DNA of 64,000 nt from Streptomyces cellostaticus. Lineage in GTDB: Bacteria > Actinomycetota > Actinomycetes > Streptomycetales > Streptomycetaceae. The notes under the pieces are model-generated. The model was not told where the DNA came from. It made no database searches and worked only from the letters and a program-made list of their open reading frames with translations. The stretch is taken from positions 18,766 to 82,765 of the forward strand of contig NZ_JALLIN010000034.1 of the NCBI RefSeq assembly GCF_023630175.1, given 5' to 3'. Positions 40,622-47,286 of this stretch are shown in pieces. How positions within the stretch are numbered: the stretch's first letter is position 1; each line of letters opens with the position of its first letter. The position numbers and the translations under genes are program-made.

Positions 40622-41984
40622 TCTTCCCCGGAAGGCGGTCACCCGTACCGCCAAGCTCGCCGCGCTCCCGCTCGGCTTCGCCGGCCGGGCGACCTGGGGG
40701 CTGGGCAAGAGGATCGTGGGCGAGTCCGCGGAGATCGTCGGCCGGGAGCTGCAACAGCGCACGGCGGAACAGCTCTTCAAGGTCCTCGGCGAGCTCAAGG
40801 GCGGGGCCATGAAGTTCGGGCAGGCGATGTCCGTCTTCGAGTCCGCCCTGCCCGAGGAGATCGCCGGCCCCTACCGCGCGGCGCTCACCAAGCTGCAGGA
40901 CGCGGCGCCGCCGATGCCGACCCGCACGGTCCACGCGGTGCTGGAGGAGCGGCTGGGCGCGCAGTGGCGCGAGCTGTTCGTGGAGTTCGAGGACAAGCCG
41001 GCGGCCGCGGCCTCCATCGGGCAGGTGCATCGCGCGGTGTGGCACGACGGCCGTGAGGTGGCGGTCAAGGTGCAGTATCCGGGCGCGGGCGAGGCGCTGC
41101 TGTCCGATCTGAACCAACTCAGCCGCTTCGCCCGGCTGCTGGGGCCGCTGATCCCCGGTATGGACATCAAGCCGCTGATCGCGGAGATGCGGGACCGGGT
41201 CTCGGAGGAGCTGGACTACGCACTGGAGGCGCAGGCCCAGCAGGCACACGCGGAGGAGTTCGCCGACGACCCGGACGTGGTGGTCCCGGCTGTGGTGCAC
41301 CAGTGCGACCAGGTCCTGGTCACGGAGTGGATCGACGGGATCCCGCTGTCGGAGATCATCAATGACGGCACCGAGGAGCAGCGCGACCGGGTCGGCCAGC
41401 TCCTGGCCCGCTTCCTCTTCTCCGGCCCCGCCCGCACGGGTCTGCTGCACGCCGATCCGCATCCGGGCAACTTCCGTCTGCTGCCCGGCGACCCGGACGG
41501 TGACGGCGAGTGGCGCCTGGGCGTGCTGGACTTCGGCACCGTGGACCGGCTGCCGGGCGGCCTGCCGGAGCCGATAGGCGTCTCGCTGCGAATGACCCTG
41601 GACGGCGAGGCGGACCCGGTCTACGAACTGCTGTGCACGGAAGGGTTCGTCAAGGAGTCCATAGAGCTGGACCCCGACGCGGTCCTCGAATACCTGCTGC
41701 CGATCATCGAACCGGCCCGGGTCGAGGCGTTCACCTTCACCCGCTCGTGGATGCGCAGCCAGGCCGCCCGCATCGCCGACGTCCGGTCTCCCGCCTACCA
41801 GCTCGGCAAGCAGCTCAACCTGCCACCGGCCTATCTGCTGATCCACCGGGTGACGCTCAGCACCATCGGGGTGCTGTGCCAGCTCGGCGCCACGGTGCGG
41901 CTGCGGGAGGAACTGGAGGCGTGGCTGCCCGGCTTCGTCGCCGAGGCCGAGCCGGACGAGGAGGAGCCGGCGGCGGAGGCGTGA
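40614..41984 (+). CDS. AarF/UbiB (ABC1) family atypical protein kinase
   Basis: A 456-residue ADCK/UbiB-family protein. Kinase-like motifs: the family KxGQ in GGAMKFGQAMSV, ASIGQVHRAVWHDGREVAVKVQYP with the nucleotide-binding Lys, the Glu/Asp helix EELDYALEAQAQQ, TGLLHADPHPGNFRLL (catalytic loop) and LGVLDFGTVDR (DFG). All appear intact. Family members act in quinone or lipid metabolism in other bacteria; the substrate in Streptomyces, which use menaquinone, is unclear. ATG 40614 has GGAGG. It overlaps the ThiF-like gene by 8 bp. The mycobacterial counterpart is also next to whiB7. Confidence 0.9.
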   Translation: MSDLPRKAVTRTAKLAALPLGFAGRATWGLGKRIVGESAEIVGRELQQRTAEQLFKVLGELKGGAMKFGQAMSVFESALPEEIAGPYRAALTKLQDAAPPMPTRTVHAVLEERLGAQWRELFVEFEDKPAAAASIGQVHRAVWHDGREVAVKVQYPGAGEALLSDLNQLSRFARLLGPLIPGMDIKPLIAEMRDRVSEELDYALEAQAQQAHAEEFADDPDVVVPAVVHQCDQVLVTEWIDGIPLSEIINDGTEEQRDRVGQLLARFLFSGPARTGLLHADPHPGNFRLLPGDPDGDGEWRLGVLDFGTVDRLPGGLPEPIGVSLRMTLDGEADPVYELLCTEGFVKESIELDPDAVLEYLLPIIEPARVEAFTFTRSWMRSQAARIADVRSPAYQLGKQLNLPPAYLLIHRVTLSTIGVLCQLGATVRLREELEAWLPGFVAEAEPDEEEPAAEA

Positions 41985-41999
41985 CGGCCCCGACGCACG

Positions 42000-42035
42000 G
42001 CGGGGGCCGGCCCGTTCGGACGGACCGGCCCCCGC
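42000..42035. terminator. Terminator after the AarF gene
   Basis: A GC-rich inverted repeat (arms 42000-42010 and 42025-42035, with additional pairing inside) lies 15 bp after the AarF stop, in the gap before the convergent wblC operon ends. It probably stops transcription from both sides. Confidence 0.75.
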
Positions 42036-42088
42036 GCTGAAGGCTTCGCCTCCCTCGGCCGGGAGGCCACCGCTTCAGACGTGCTGGA

Positions 42089-42412
42089 TCACTGCATGAC
42101 GGCCATGGCCAGCGCGCGGCGAGCGCGCATCGAGGCGCGCTCCGCCCGGCGCTGCATCCGGCGGGCGGTCGCCACGCGTGCGGCCCGGCGCTCCTGCTCG
42201 GCGCCGCGCAGCATGTCGTGCATATGCGCACGAGCCAGGGCTTCTGGGATGAGTTGCATCTCTCGGGTCCTGTTCTGACGCGAGTCGTTCGCGCCGGTGG
42301 TGGTGAAGTCTGTGGTCGCGGAGCCTGCGGGCTCGCTGGTGGACGGCTTCATCGGGGCCTGCTTCTTGGGGTCGTGCGTGAGGGGACGGTCGATGGTTCC
42401 TGCGGCGTTCAT
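42089..42412 (-). CDS. Small Arg-rich protein translationally coupled to wblC
   Basis: A 107-residue protein. ATG 42412 overlaps the wblC stop (ATGA), so the pair is translationally coupled. The N-terminal half is polar and probably unstructured (MKPSTSEPAGSATTDFTTTG); the C-terminal half is a long basic helix, EALARAHMHDMLRGAEQERRAARVATARRMQRRAE and RARRALAMAV, rich in Arg and Ala with heptad-like spacing, so RNA or ribosome binding is conceivable. No known domain. Streptomyces genomes carry comparable genes next to wblC, in my recollection. Function unknown. Confidence 0.75.
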   Translation of the reverse strand: MNAAGTIDRPLTHDPKKQAPMKPSTSEPAGSATTDFTTTGANDSRQNRTREMQLIPEALARAHMHDMLRGAEQERRAARVATARRMQRRAERASMRARRALAMAVMQ

Positions 42413-42777
42413 GCTGTGACCGGGTTCTTGCGCGGGCGGCCACGCGGCCGCTTCCGGGCGACGACGACACCCTGGACGAACAGTTCGCCACCCCAGACGC
42501 CCCAGGGCTCACGCCGCTCCTTCGCACCGGCGAGGCAGGCCTCCATCAGCGGGCAGGTGCGGCAGAGGGACTTGGCGTACTCGACATCGGCCGGCGACTC
42601 GGCGAAGAAGACCTCGGGGTCGTAGGAACGGCAGGGGACGGGTACGCCGAGGTTCTCGATGGCGTCGTCGAGCGCGGTGAGCGCGGTGAGCGGGATCAAG
42701 GTGGAGTCCTCCGTGAGGCCGGGCGGGGGGATGGTGCGTGAAGGCGGTACGGACGGGGCGTGCGCTTCGAGTTGCAC
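42409..42777 (-). CDS. wblC: WhiB-like iron-sulphur regulator WblC (WhiB7)
   Basis: A 122-residue regulator of intrinsic resistance to ribosome-targeting antibiotics. Cys49, Cys72, Cys75 and Cys81 ligate a [4Fe-4S] cluster (CRSYDPEVFF, CRTCPLMEAC); GVWGG at 93-97 follows; the C-terminal AT-hook RGRPRK at 112-117 binds AT-rich DNA next to the -35 of target promoters. GTG 42777 has GAGGAAG upstream. It is followed by a coupled small gene. Its expression is expected to be controlled by the long leader described separately (uORF, hairpin and terminator) and by its own AT-rich promoter. Confidence 0.95.
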   Translation of the reverse strand: MQLEAHAPSVPPSRTIPPPGLTEDSTLIPLTALTALDDAIENLGVPVPCRSYDPEVFFAESPADVEYAKSLCRTCPLMEACLAGAKERREPWGVWGGELFVQGVVVARKRPRGRPRKNPVTA

Positions 42778-42884
42778 GGTTCGGTCTTCCTCGTCTGGTC
42801 GTTCCGGCCTGTTGACCGGGCGTCGGCTTGGTACCGGGTTCTTTTCCTGTCCCGAGGCCCCTTCGCTCCGTCGTCCCCGTTCGG

Positions 42885-42929
42885 GGAAAACAGAAGGGCC
42901 GCGGATCCCGGGTGGGGTTCCGCGGCCCT
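42885..42929 (-). terminator. Intrinsic terminator (attenuator) inside the wblC leader
   Basis: On the reverse strand an 11-bp perfect stem (5' arm 42929-42919, 3' arm 42905-42895) is followed by TTCTGTTTT (42894-42887... U-rich). It lies after the upstream ORF and 118 nt before the wblC start, so it would end the leader transcript unless antiterminated. This fits ribosome-mediated attenuation as reported for wblC/whiB7. Confidence 0.85.
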
Positions 42930-42939
42930 GAAGGCGCCG

Positions 42940-42958
42940 GCCTGATCGGCGATCAGGC
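42940..42958 (-). promoter_or_regulatory. Hairpin over the stop codon of the wblC leader ORF
   Basis: GCCTGATC-GCC-GATCAGGC is a perfect 8-bp hairpin with a 3-base loop; the stop codon of the leader ORF (TGA, complement of 42953-42955) is inside it. It lies 11 nt upstream of the attenuator stem, so a ribosome terminating or stalling there would unfold it and could change whether the terminator forms. Confidence 0.65.
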
Positions 42959-43270
42959 TGGATCACTCCAGGGTTCTGGCCCACGGAAGGCCCACATCAG
43001 GTGGTGCTGCGTCGTCTGCTTGCGGAATCCGGCACCGGCCGCCGCAAAGACATAGGCATGCGCCTGTGCCACTACCGCTTCCAGTGCCTTCGTCGGTCGC
43101 TCATTGCGCTCACGGACGGGAAGGACCGCGAGAGCAGGGGAGGACGCCGGACGGGCGGCACGAATGCCGGACAGACCGGTGCCCTGGTTCGAGGCGCCGA
43201 GAATGCACGTGGAGACGGCCGAGCGATCGGTCATTTTGGCCGCGCTGATGTTGGTTTCGATGCTGATCAC
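42953..43270 (-). CDS. Leader (upstream) ORF of wblC
   Basis: A 105-codon ORF beginning at GTG 43270 (MISIETNISAAKMTDRSAV...), with a very strong GGAGG site eight bases upstream. Its codon bias is less typical than that of wblC, and no domain is recognised. It ends inside a hairpin directly before the attenuator terminator. In actinobacteria, translation of such uORFs senses ribosome inhibition: stalled ribosomes prevent termination and allow wblC transcription. I infer that role here from architecture. The encoded peptide probably has no function of its own, although that is unproven. Confidence 0.7.
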   Translation of the reverse strand: MISIETNISAAKMTDRSAVSTCILGASNQGTGLSGIRAARPASSPALAVLPVRERNERPTKALEAVVAQAHAYVFAAAGAGFRKQTTQHHLMWAFRGPEPWSDPA

Positions 43271-43380
43271 TGGACTCGCCTCCTCTCGGCGTCTTGGGGA
43301 CCGGGGCGAACCGATCCATCGGATATGCAAGTACAACACGGATTCAGGACCTTGGAGAAGGCCGCCGCTTCCGTGCCTAG

Positions 43381-43420
43381 AACCTATGGGGCCTGCCGGG
43401 GCATGTGCAAACTATTTTTT
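43381..43420 (-). promoter_or_regulatory. wblC promoter with WblC-type AT-rich element
   Basis: On the reverse strand: AAAAAATAGT (43420-43411), then -35 TTGCAC (43410-43405), an 18-bp spacer and -10 TAGGTT (43386-43381). WhiB7-type proteins bind an AT-rich run a few bases upstream of the -35 of housekeeping promoters, exactly the arrangement seen here, which suggests autoactivation. The predicted start is near 43374, giving a leader of about 600 nt to the wblC GTG. Confidence 0.75.
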
Positions 43421-43433
43421 CGACGAGTTCGCA

Positions 43434-45629
43434 TCAATCGCGCCCGCCGCCCGCCCCGATCTCTTGACCTGCGCAGATGGCCAGAACATCGGCGCCATAA
43501 CGCTGCAGCTTGCGGGCACGGACACCAGGGATGCGGGAGAGCCCGGCGGAGTCGTCGGGCCGCGCCTCGGCAATGGCCATCAGGGTGCGGTCGGTGAAGA
43601 CGCAGAAGTCCGGCTGCCCGCTGCGCTCCGCCTGCACCGCACGCCATTCACGCAGCCGCTCGTAGAGTCCCTCGTCCATGTCGGAGGGACAGTCCTCGCA
43701 GCGCATCAGCTTCATCTCGCCGGCGTCGCCGAGCGTGCGGCCGCAGACCCGGCACCGGGCCACGGTGCGCCGGGTGCGCCGGGGCACGGCGGAGGTGCGC
43801 GCCGCCGCGCCGCGCTCGACGCCTCCGGCGGCGCCGGTGCCGGTGCGGCCGGCGGTGGCTGCGGTTCCCGGGCGCAGGCCGTCGAGGAAGCGGCTGGGCC
43901 GGCGGGTGTGCCGTCCGCCCGGTGCGCGGGACAGGGCCCAGGAGAGGTGGAGCCGCTCTCTGGCGCGGGTCACACCGACGTAGAGGAGGCGGCGCTCCTC
44001 CTCGATCTGCTCGTCCGTCCTGGCGTAGGTGATCGGCACCATGCCCTCGGCGATGCCGACGAGGAAGACCACGTCCCACTCCAGTCCCTTGGCCGCGTGC
44101 AGGGACGCCAGGGTGACGCCCTGGACGGTCGGGGCGTGCTGGGCGCCCGCCCGCTCGTCGAGTTCGGCGACGAGGTCCCCGAGGGTGGCGCCGGGGCGGG
44201 CGGCGGAGAAGTCCTGGGCGAGGTTGACCAGGGCGGCCAGGGACTCCCAGCGCTCCCGGACCGCGCCGGAGCCGGCCGGAGGTGTGCTGGTCCAGCCCTC
44301 TCCCGACAGCACGGCACGCACCTGCGAGGGCAGGTCGACGACGTCGTCCAGCAGGGCGTCGTTGCCGCCGAAGCGGGCCGCGCCGCGCAGCGCCACGCCC
44401 GCCTTGCGGACCTCGGGCCGGTCGAAGAAGCGCTCGGCACCCCGTAGCTGGTAGGGGACTCCGGCGTCGGCGAGGGCCTGCTCGTAGGTCTCGGACTGGG
44501 AGTTCGTACGGAACAGGACGGCGATCTCGGAGGCCGCGACACCGGCGTCGATGAGCTCCCGGATACGCCGGGCGGCGCCCTCGGCCTCGGTCGGCTCGTC
44601 GGTGTACTCGCTGTAGACGGGCTCGGGTCCCGGCGCGCGCTGGGAGACCAGTTCCAGCCGGTGGTCGGCGGCGCGGCCGCGGGCCTGGGTGAGCAGGCCG
44701 TTGGCGAGGTGCACGACCTGGGGGGTGGAGCGGTAGTCGCGGATCAGCTTGACGACGGTGGCCCGCGGGTGGCGGGCACGGAAGTCGAGGAGGTGGTCGG
44801 GCGTTGCTCCGGTGAACGAGTAGATCGTCTGGCTGGCGTCTCCGACGACGCAGAGGCTGTCGCGCTCGCCCAGCCAGAGTTCCAGGAGCCGCTGCTGGAG
44901 CGGGCTGACGTCCTGGTACTCGTCGACGACGAAGTGCTGGTACTGGGCACGCACCTGCTCGGCGATGTCGTGCCGGTCCTGGAGGACGGCGACGGTCAGC
45001 AGCAGGACGTCCTCGAAGTCGATGACCGCGCGGTTGCGCTTGAGGTCCTCGTAGGCCGCGTAGACGTGGGCGATCTCCGCCCGGTCGCGCGGGGCCTCCC
45101 GGCCGGCCTTCGCAGCCGCGTACGCGTAGTCGGCGGGGACGGTCTGGGTGACCTTCGACCATTCGATCTCGGCGGTGACGTCCCGCAGCTCGCCCCGGTC
45201 GAGGCGGAGCTTGCAGGCTGCGGCCGCGTCGGCGACGAGCTGGATCTTGCGGTCGACCAGCCGGGGCATGGAGCCACCGACGGCTTTCGGCCAGAAGTAC
45301 TGGAGCTGCCGCAGCGCCGCGGAGTGGAAGGTGCGGGCCTGGACCCCCTGGGCGCCGAGCTGGCGCAGGCGCCCGCGCATCTCCCCGGCGGCGCGGTTGG
45401 TGAAGGTGACGGCGAGCACACTGGACGGCTGGAGGATGCCCGCCCTGACCCCGTAGGCGATGCGGTGGGTGATCGCCCGGGTCTTGCCGGTGCCCGCTCC
45501 GGCCAGCACGCACACCGGGCCGTGCAGGGCGGTGGCCACCTCGCGCTGCTCGGGGTCGAGCCCGTCGAGCACCGCGTCGGCCGTGCCCGGTACCTGCGGG
45601 AAGAGAGGGGAGTGCGTTGCTGGTGTCAC
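43434..45629 (-). CDS. uvrD2: UvrD2-type SF1 DNA helicase with HRDC domain
   Basis: A 731-residue SF1A helicase. Motif I GAGTGKTRAITHRI (Walker A), Ia AVTFTNRAAGEMRGRL, II VVDEYQDVSPLQ (DEYQD), III GDASQTIYSFTGA, IV VKLIRDYRS, V LHAAKGLEWDVVFLVGIAEG and VI LYVGVTRARERL are all present. After a Gly/Thr/Arg-rich linker come zinc cysteines (CRVCGRTLGD, MRCEDCPSD) and a C-terminal HRDC domain (YERLREWRAVQAERSGQPDF...RPDDSAGLSRIPGVR). This is the actinobacterial UvrD2 arrangement, essential in mycobacteria. GTG 45629 is chosen; the frame is open to 45785. Divergent from mrx. Confidence 0.92.
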   Translation of the reverse strand: MTPATHSPLFPQVPGTADAVLDGLDPEQREVATALHGPVCVLAGAGTGKTRAITHRIAYGVRAGILQPSSVLAVTFTNRAAGEMRGRLRQLGAQGVQARTFHSAALRQLQYFWPKAVGGSMPRLVDRKIQLVADAAAACKLRLDRGELRDVTAEIEWSKVTQTVPADYAYAAAKAGREAPRDRAEIAHVYAAYEDLKRNRAVIDFEDVLLLTVAVLQDRHDIAEQVRAQYQHFVVDEYQDVSPLQQRLLELWLGERDSLCVVGDASQTIYSFTGATPDHLLDFRARHPRATVVKLIRDYRSTPQVVHLANGLLTQARGRAADHRLELVSQRAPGPEPVYSEYTDEPTEAEGAARRIRELIDAGVAASEIAVLFRTNSQSETYEQALADAGVPYQLRGAERFFDRPEVRKAGVALRGAARFGGNDALLDDVVDLPSQVRAVLSGEGWTSTPPAGSGAVRERWESLAALVNLAQDFSAARPGATLGDLVAELDERAGAQHAPTVQGVTLASLHAAKGLEWDVVFLVGIAEGMVPITYARTDEQIEEERRLLYVGVTRARERLHLSWALSRAPGGRHTRRPSRFLDGLRPGTAATAGRTGTGAAGGVERGAAARTSAVPRRTRRTVARCRVCGRTLGDAGEMKLMRCEDCPSDMDEGLYERLREWRAVQAERSGQPDFCVFTDRTLMAIAEARPDDSAGLSRIPGVRARKLQRYGADVLAICAGQEIGAGGGRD

Positions 45630-45668
45630 ATGGCCATGCTGCCAGGTAACCCGGGACCGCTGTGCCGG

Positions 45669-45677
45669 TTGTCCACA
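45669..45677 (+). promoter_or_regulatory. DnaA-box match between uvrD2 and mrx
   Basis: TTGTCCACA, the Streptomyces DnaA box consensus, lies 40 bp upstream of the uvrD2 start and 92 bp upstream of the SigR promoter of mrx. A second match (TTATCCACA, 61369-61377) lies in the intergenic region between the two lipoprotein peptidase genes, and a third (reverse strand, 39228-39236) between the YgjP and ThiF genes. All three are intergenic. They could titrate DnaA or regulate these genes. Confidence 0.45.
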
Positions 45678-45768
45678 GGCGGGAGCCCGCGGTCGTACCG
45701 GCGCGCCGGGCGTCTCGGCCCGGGGCGGGAAGCACCGGACCGGCGCACCGCGACCCGGGCCCCGGGCG

Positions 45769-45795
45769 GGGAATGACCGCACCATCCCTTACGTT
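45769..45795 (+). promoter_or_regulatory. SigR-dependent promoter of mrx
   Basis: GGGAAT (45769-45774), an exact 18-base spacer and GTT (45793-45795) match the SigR consensus. The start of transcription should fall near 45802, about 40 nt upstream of the mrx ATG. Mycoredoxin is a known SigR-regulon function, so position and function agree. Confidence 0.85.
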
Positions 45796-45842
45796 CTCTC
45801 CCTGGACGACCTTCCCCGAGCTGCCTGAGGAGCGCGAGAGAC

Positions 45843-46085
45843 ATGCAGGGCACTGTGACGATGTACAGCACGACTTGGTGTGGCTACTGCCGTCGGCTGA
45901 AGAGCCAGATGGAACGCGAGGGCATCGCGTACACCGAGATCAACATCGAGCAGGACCCGGATTCCGCCGCCTTCGTGGAGAAGGCGAACGGCGGAAACCA
46001 GACGGTCCCGACCGTGCTCTTCGCCGACGGCTCCACGCTGACGAACCCGTCGCTGGCCCAGGTGAAGCAGAAGCTGGCGGCGTGA
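45843..46085 (+). CDS. mrx1: Mycoredoxin (glutaredoxin-like)
   Basis: An 80-residue thioredoxin-fold protein that reduces mycothiolated disulphides. The redox motif WCGYC lies at about residues 12-16 (MYSTTWCGYCRRLKS); the cis-Pro is in QTVPTVLFADG. CxxC with Gly-Tyr and the short length match actinobacterial mycoredoxin-1. ATG 45843 has GGAG about 12 bases upstream, and a SigR promoter lies 48 bp upstream. It is divergent from uvrD2, as in mycobacteria (Rv3198c/Rv3198A), and is followed by a strong terminator. It links to the mycothiol system controlled by SigR/RsrA elsewhere in the window. Confidence 0.93.
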   Translation: MQGTVTMYSTTWCGYCRRLKSQMEREGIAYTEINIEQDPDSAAFVEKANGGNQTVPTVLFADGSTLTNPSLAQVKQKLAA

Positions 46086-46114
46086 CGCTCCGCGGGTTTC
46101 CGCGGTGACACATG

Positions 46115-46157
46115 CGGCAGGGCGGCCCTCCCGAGTGTTCGGGGGGCCGCCCTGCCG
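46115..46157. terminator. Terminator between mrx and nudC
   Basis: A 13-bp inverted repeat (GGCAGGGCGGCCC at 46116-46128 with its complement at 46144-46156) and a 15-base loop lie 30 bp after mrx and 24 bp from the end of convergent nudC. Confidence 0.8.
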
Positions 46158-46180
46158 TATGTGCCGGACGCTCCGCCGTG

Positions 46181-47125
46181 TCAGATGACGCTCCGCGTCG
46201 GCAGCGGCTTGCCGTACCACATCTCGATCAGACGGGCCGCGATGGAGATGCCGTAGGGCGGCAGCACCTCGCCGGTCTCGAAGGCCGTGCACAGGTCCGC
46301 GCGGGAGAACCAGCGGGCCTCGTGGATCTCGTCGCCGTCGACGTCGATGTCGGTGGACGTCGCGCGGGCCATGAAGCCGAGCATGAGGCTGGACGGGAAC
46401 GGCCAGGGCTGGCTGGCCACGTACTCGACCGGGCCGACGTGGACACCGGCCTCCTCGAAGACCTCGCGGCGCACGGACTGCTCGATGGACTCGCCGGGCT
46501 CGACGAAACCGGCGAGCGTGGAGAAGCGGCCCTCCGGCCAGTGGACCTGCCGGCCCAGCAGGATCCGGTCGTCCTCGTCGGTGACGGCCATGATCACCGC
46601 CGGGTCGGTGCGCGGGTAGTGCTCGGCGCCGCAGGCGGGGCAGCGGCGGATGTGACCGGCGGCGGCGATGACCGTGCGCTCGCCGCAGCGGGAGCAGAAG
46701 CGGTGGGTGCGCTGCCAGTTCTCCAGGCCGACGGCGTGCACCATGAGGCCGGCGTCCCGCGGCGACAGGAGCAGGCCCGCCTCGCGCAGGCCCGCCGGGC
46801 GGGCGGACTGGTCGATACGGCCGGGCAGGGCGTCCTTCTGGAGCGCGAAGTAGCTGACGCCTTCCTCGTCGTTGCCGAGGAAGTAGCGGTGGGCCTCGGT
46901 GAGCGGCGCCTCGAAGGAAGGGGTCATGACGAGTTCGGTGCGGCCGTCGGGCGTCTCGTCGATGAGCACCTGGCCGCCGGAGACCACGAAGCAGCGGGTC
47001 GTGGGATGGCTCCAGGCCGCCGCGAGCCAGGCTTCGTCGAGTCGGTGGTGGGCGGCGCGGTCGATGCCGCTCGGCGCGGTCAGCGAGATGGGGCGGTCGG
47101 CGGTCTGGTCGGTCCAGGTGGTCAC
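46181..47125 (-). CDS. nudC: NADH pyrophosphatase (NudC family Nudix hydrolase)
   Basis: A 314-residue enzyme cleaving NAD(H) (and de-capping NAD-RNA). A zinc ribbon of two CxxC pairs (FCSRCGER, RCPACGAE) precedes the Nudix box GFVEPGESIEQSVRREVFEEAGV, and the NADH-specific SQPWPFPSSLMLGF motif follows it; all key glutamates are intact. The N-terminal 120 residues form the usual NudC N-domain. GTG 47125 starts the frame. In mycobacteria the neighbour of mrx is also nudC (Rv3199c). It is probably monocistronic, with a 160-bp gap before the M20 peptidase. Confidence 0.93.
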   Translation of the reverse strand: MTTWTDQTADRPISLTAPSGIDRAAHHRLDEAWLAAAWSHPTTRCFVVSGGQVLIDETPDGRTELVMTPSFEAPLTEAHRYFLGNDEEGVSYFALQKDALPGRIDQSARPAGLREAGLLLSPRDAGLMVHAVGLENWQRTHRFCSRCGERTVIAAAGHIRRCPACGAEHYPRTDPAVIMAVTDEDDRILLGRQVHWPEGRFSTLAGFVEPGESIEQSVRREVFEEAGVHVGPVEYVASQPWPFPSSLMLGFMARATSTDIDVDGDEIHEARWFSRADLCTAFETGEVLPPYGISIAARLIEMWYGKPLPTRSVI

Positions 47126-47286
47126 GGGTGCTTCCAACTCCCCCAGTGCAAGGTGCAACGGTTCGTTTCGGCGGGTGGTTCGGCGGGCGTGGAGTGTGAG
47201 GGCACCGGGCCGGGCGCGGGCGGGGCGTGCGGGCCGTTCCTCCAGTGTGCCCCGCGCGCGGTGCCGTCCCGTACGGTGCTTGCCGG

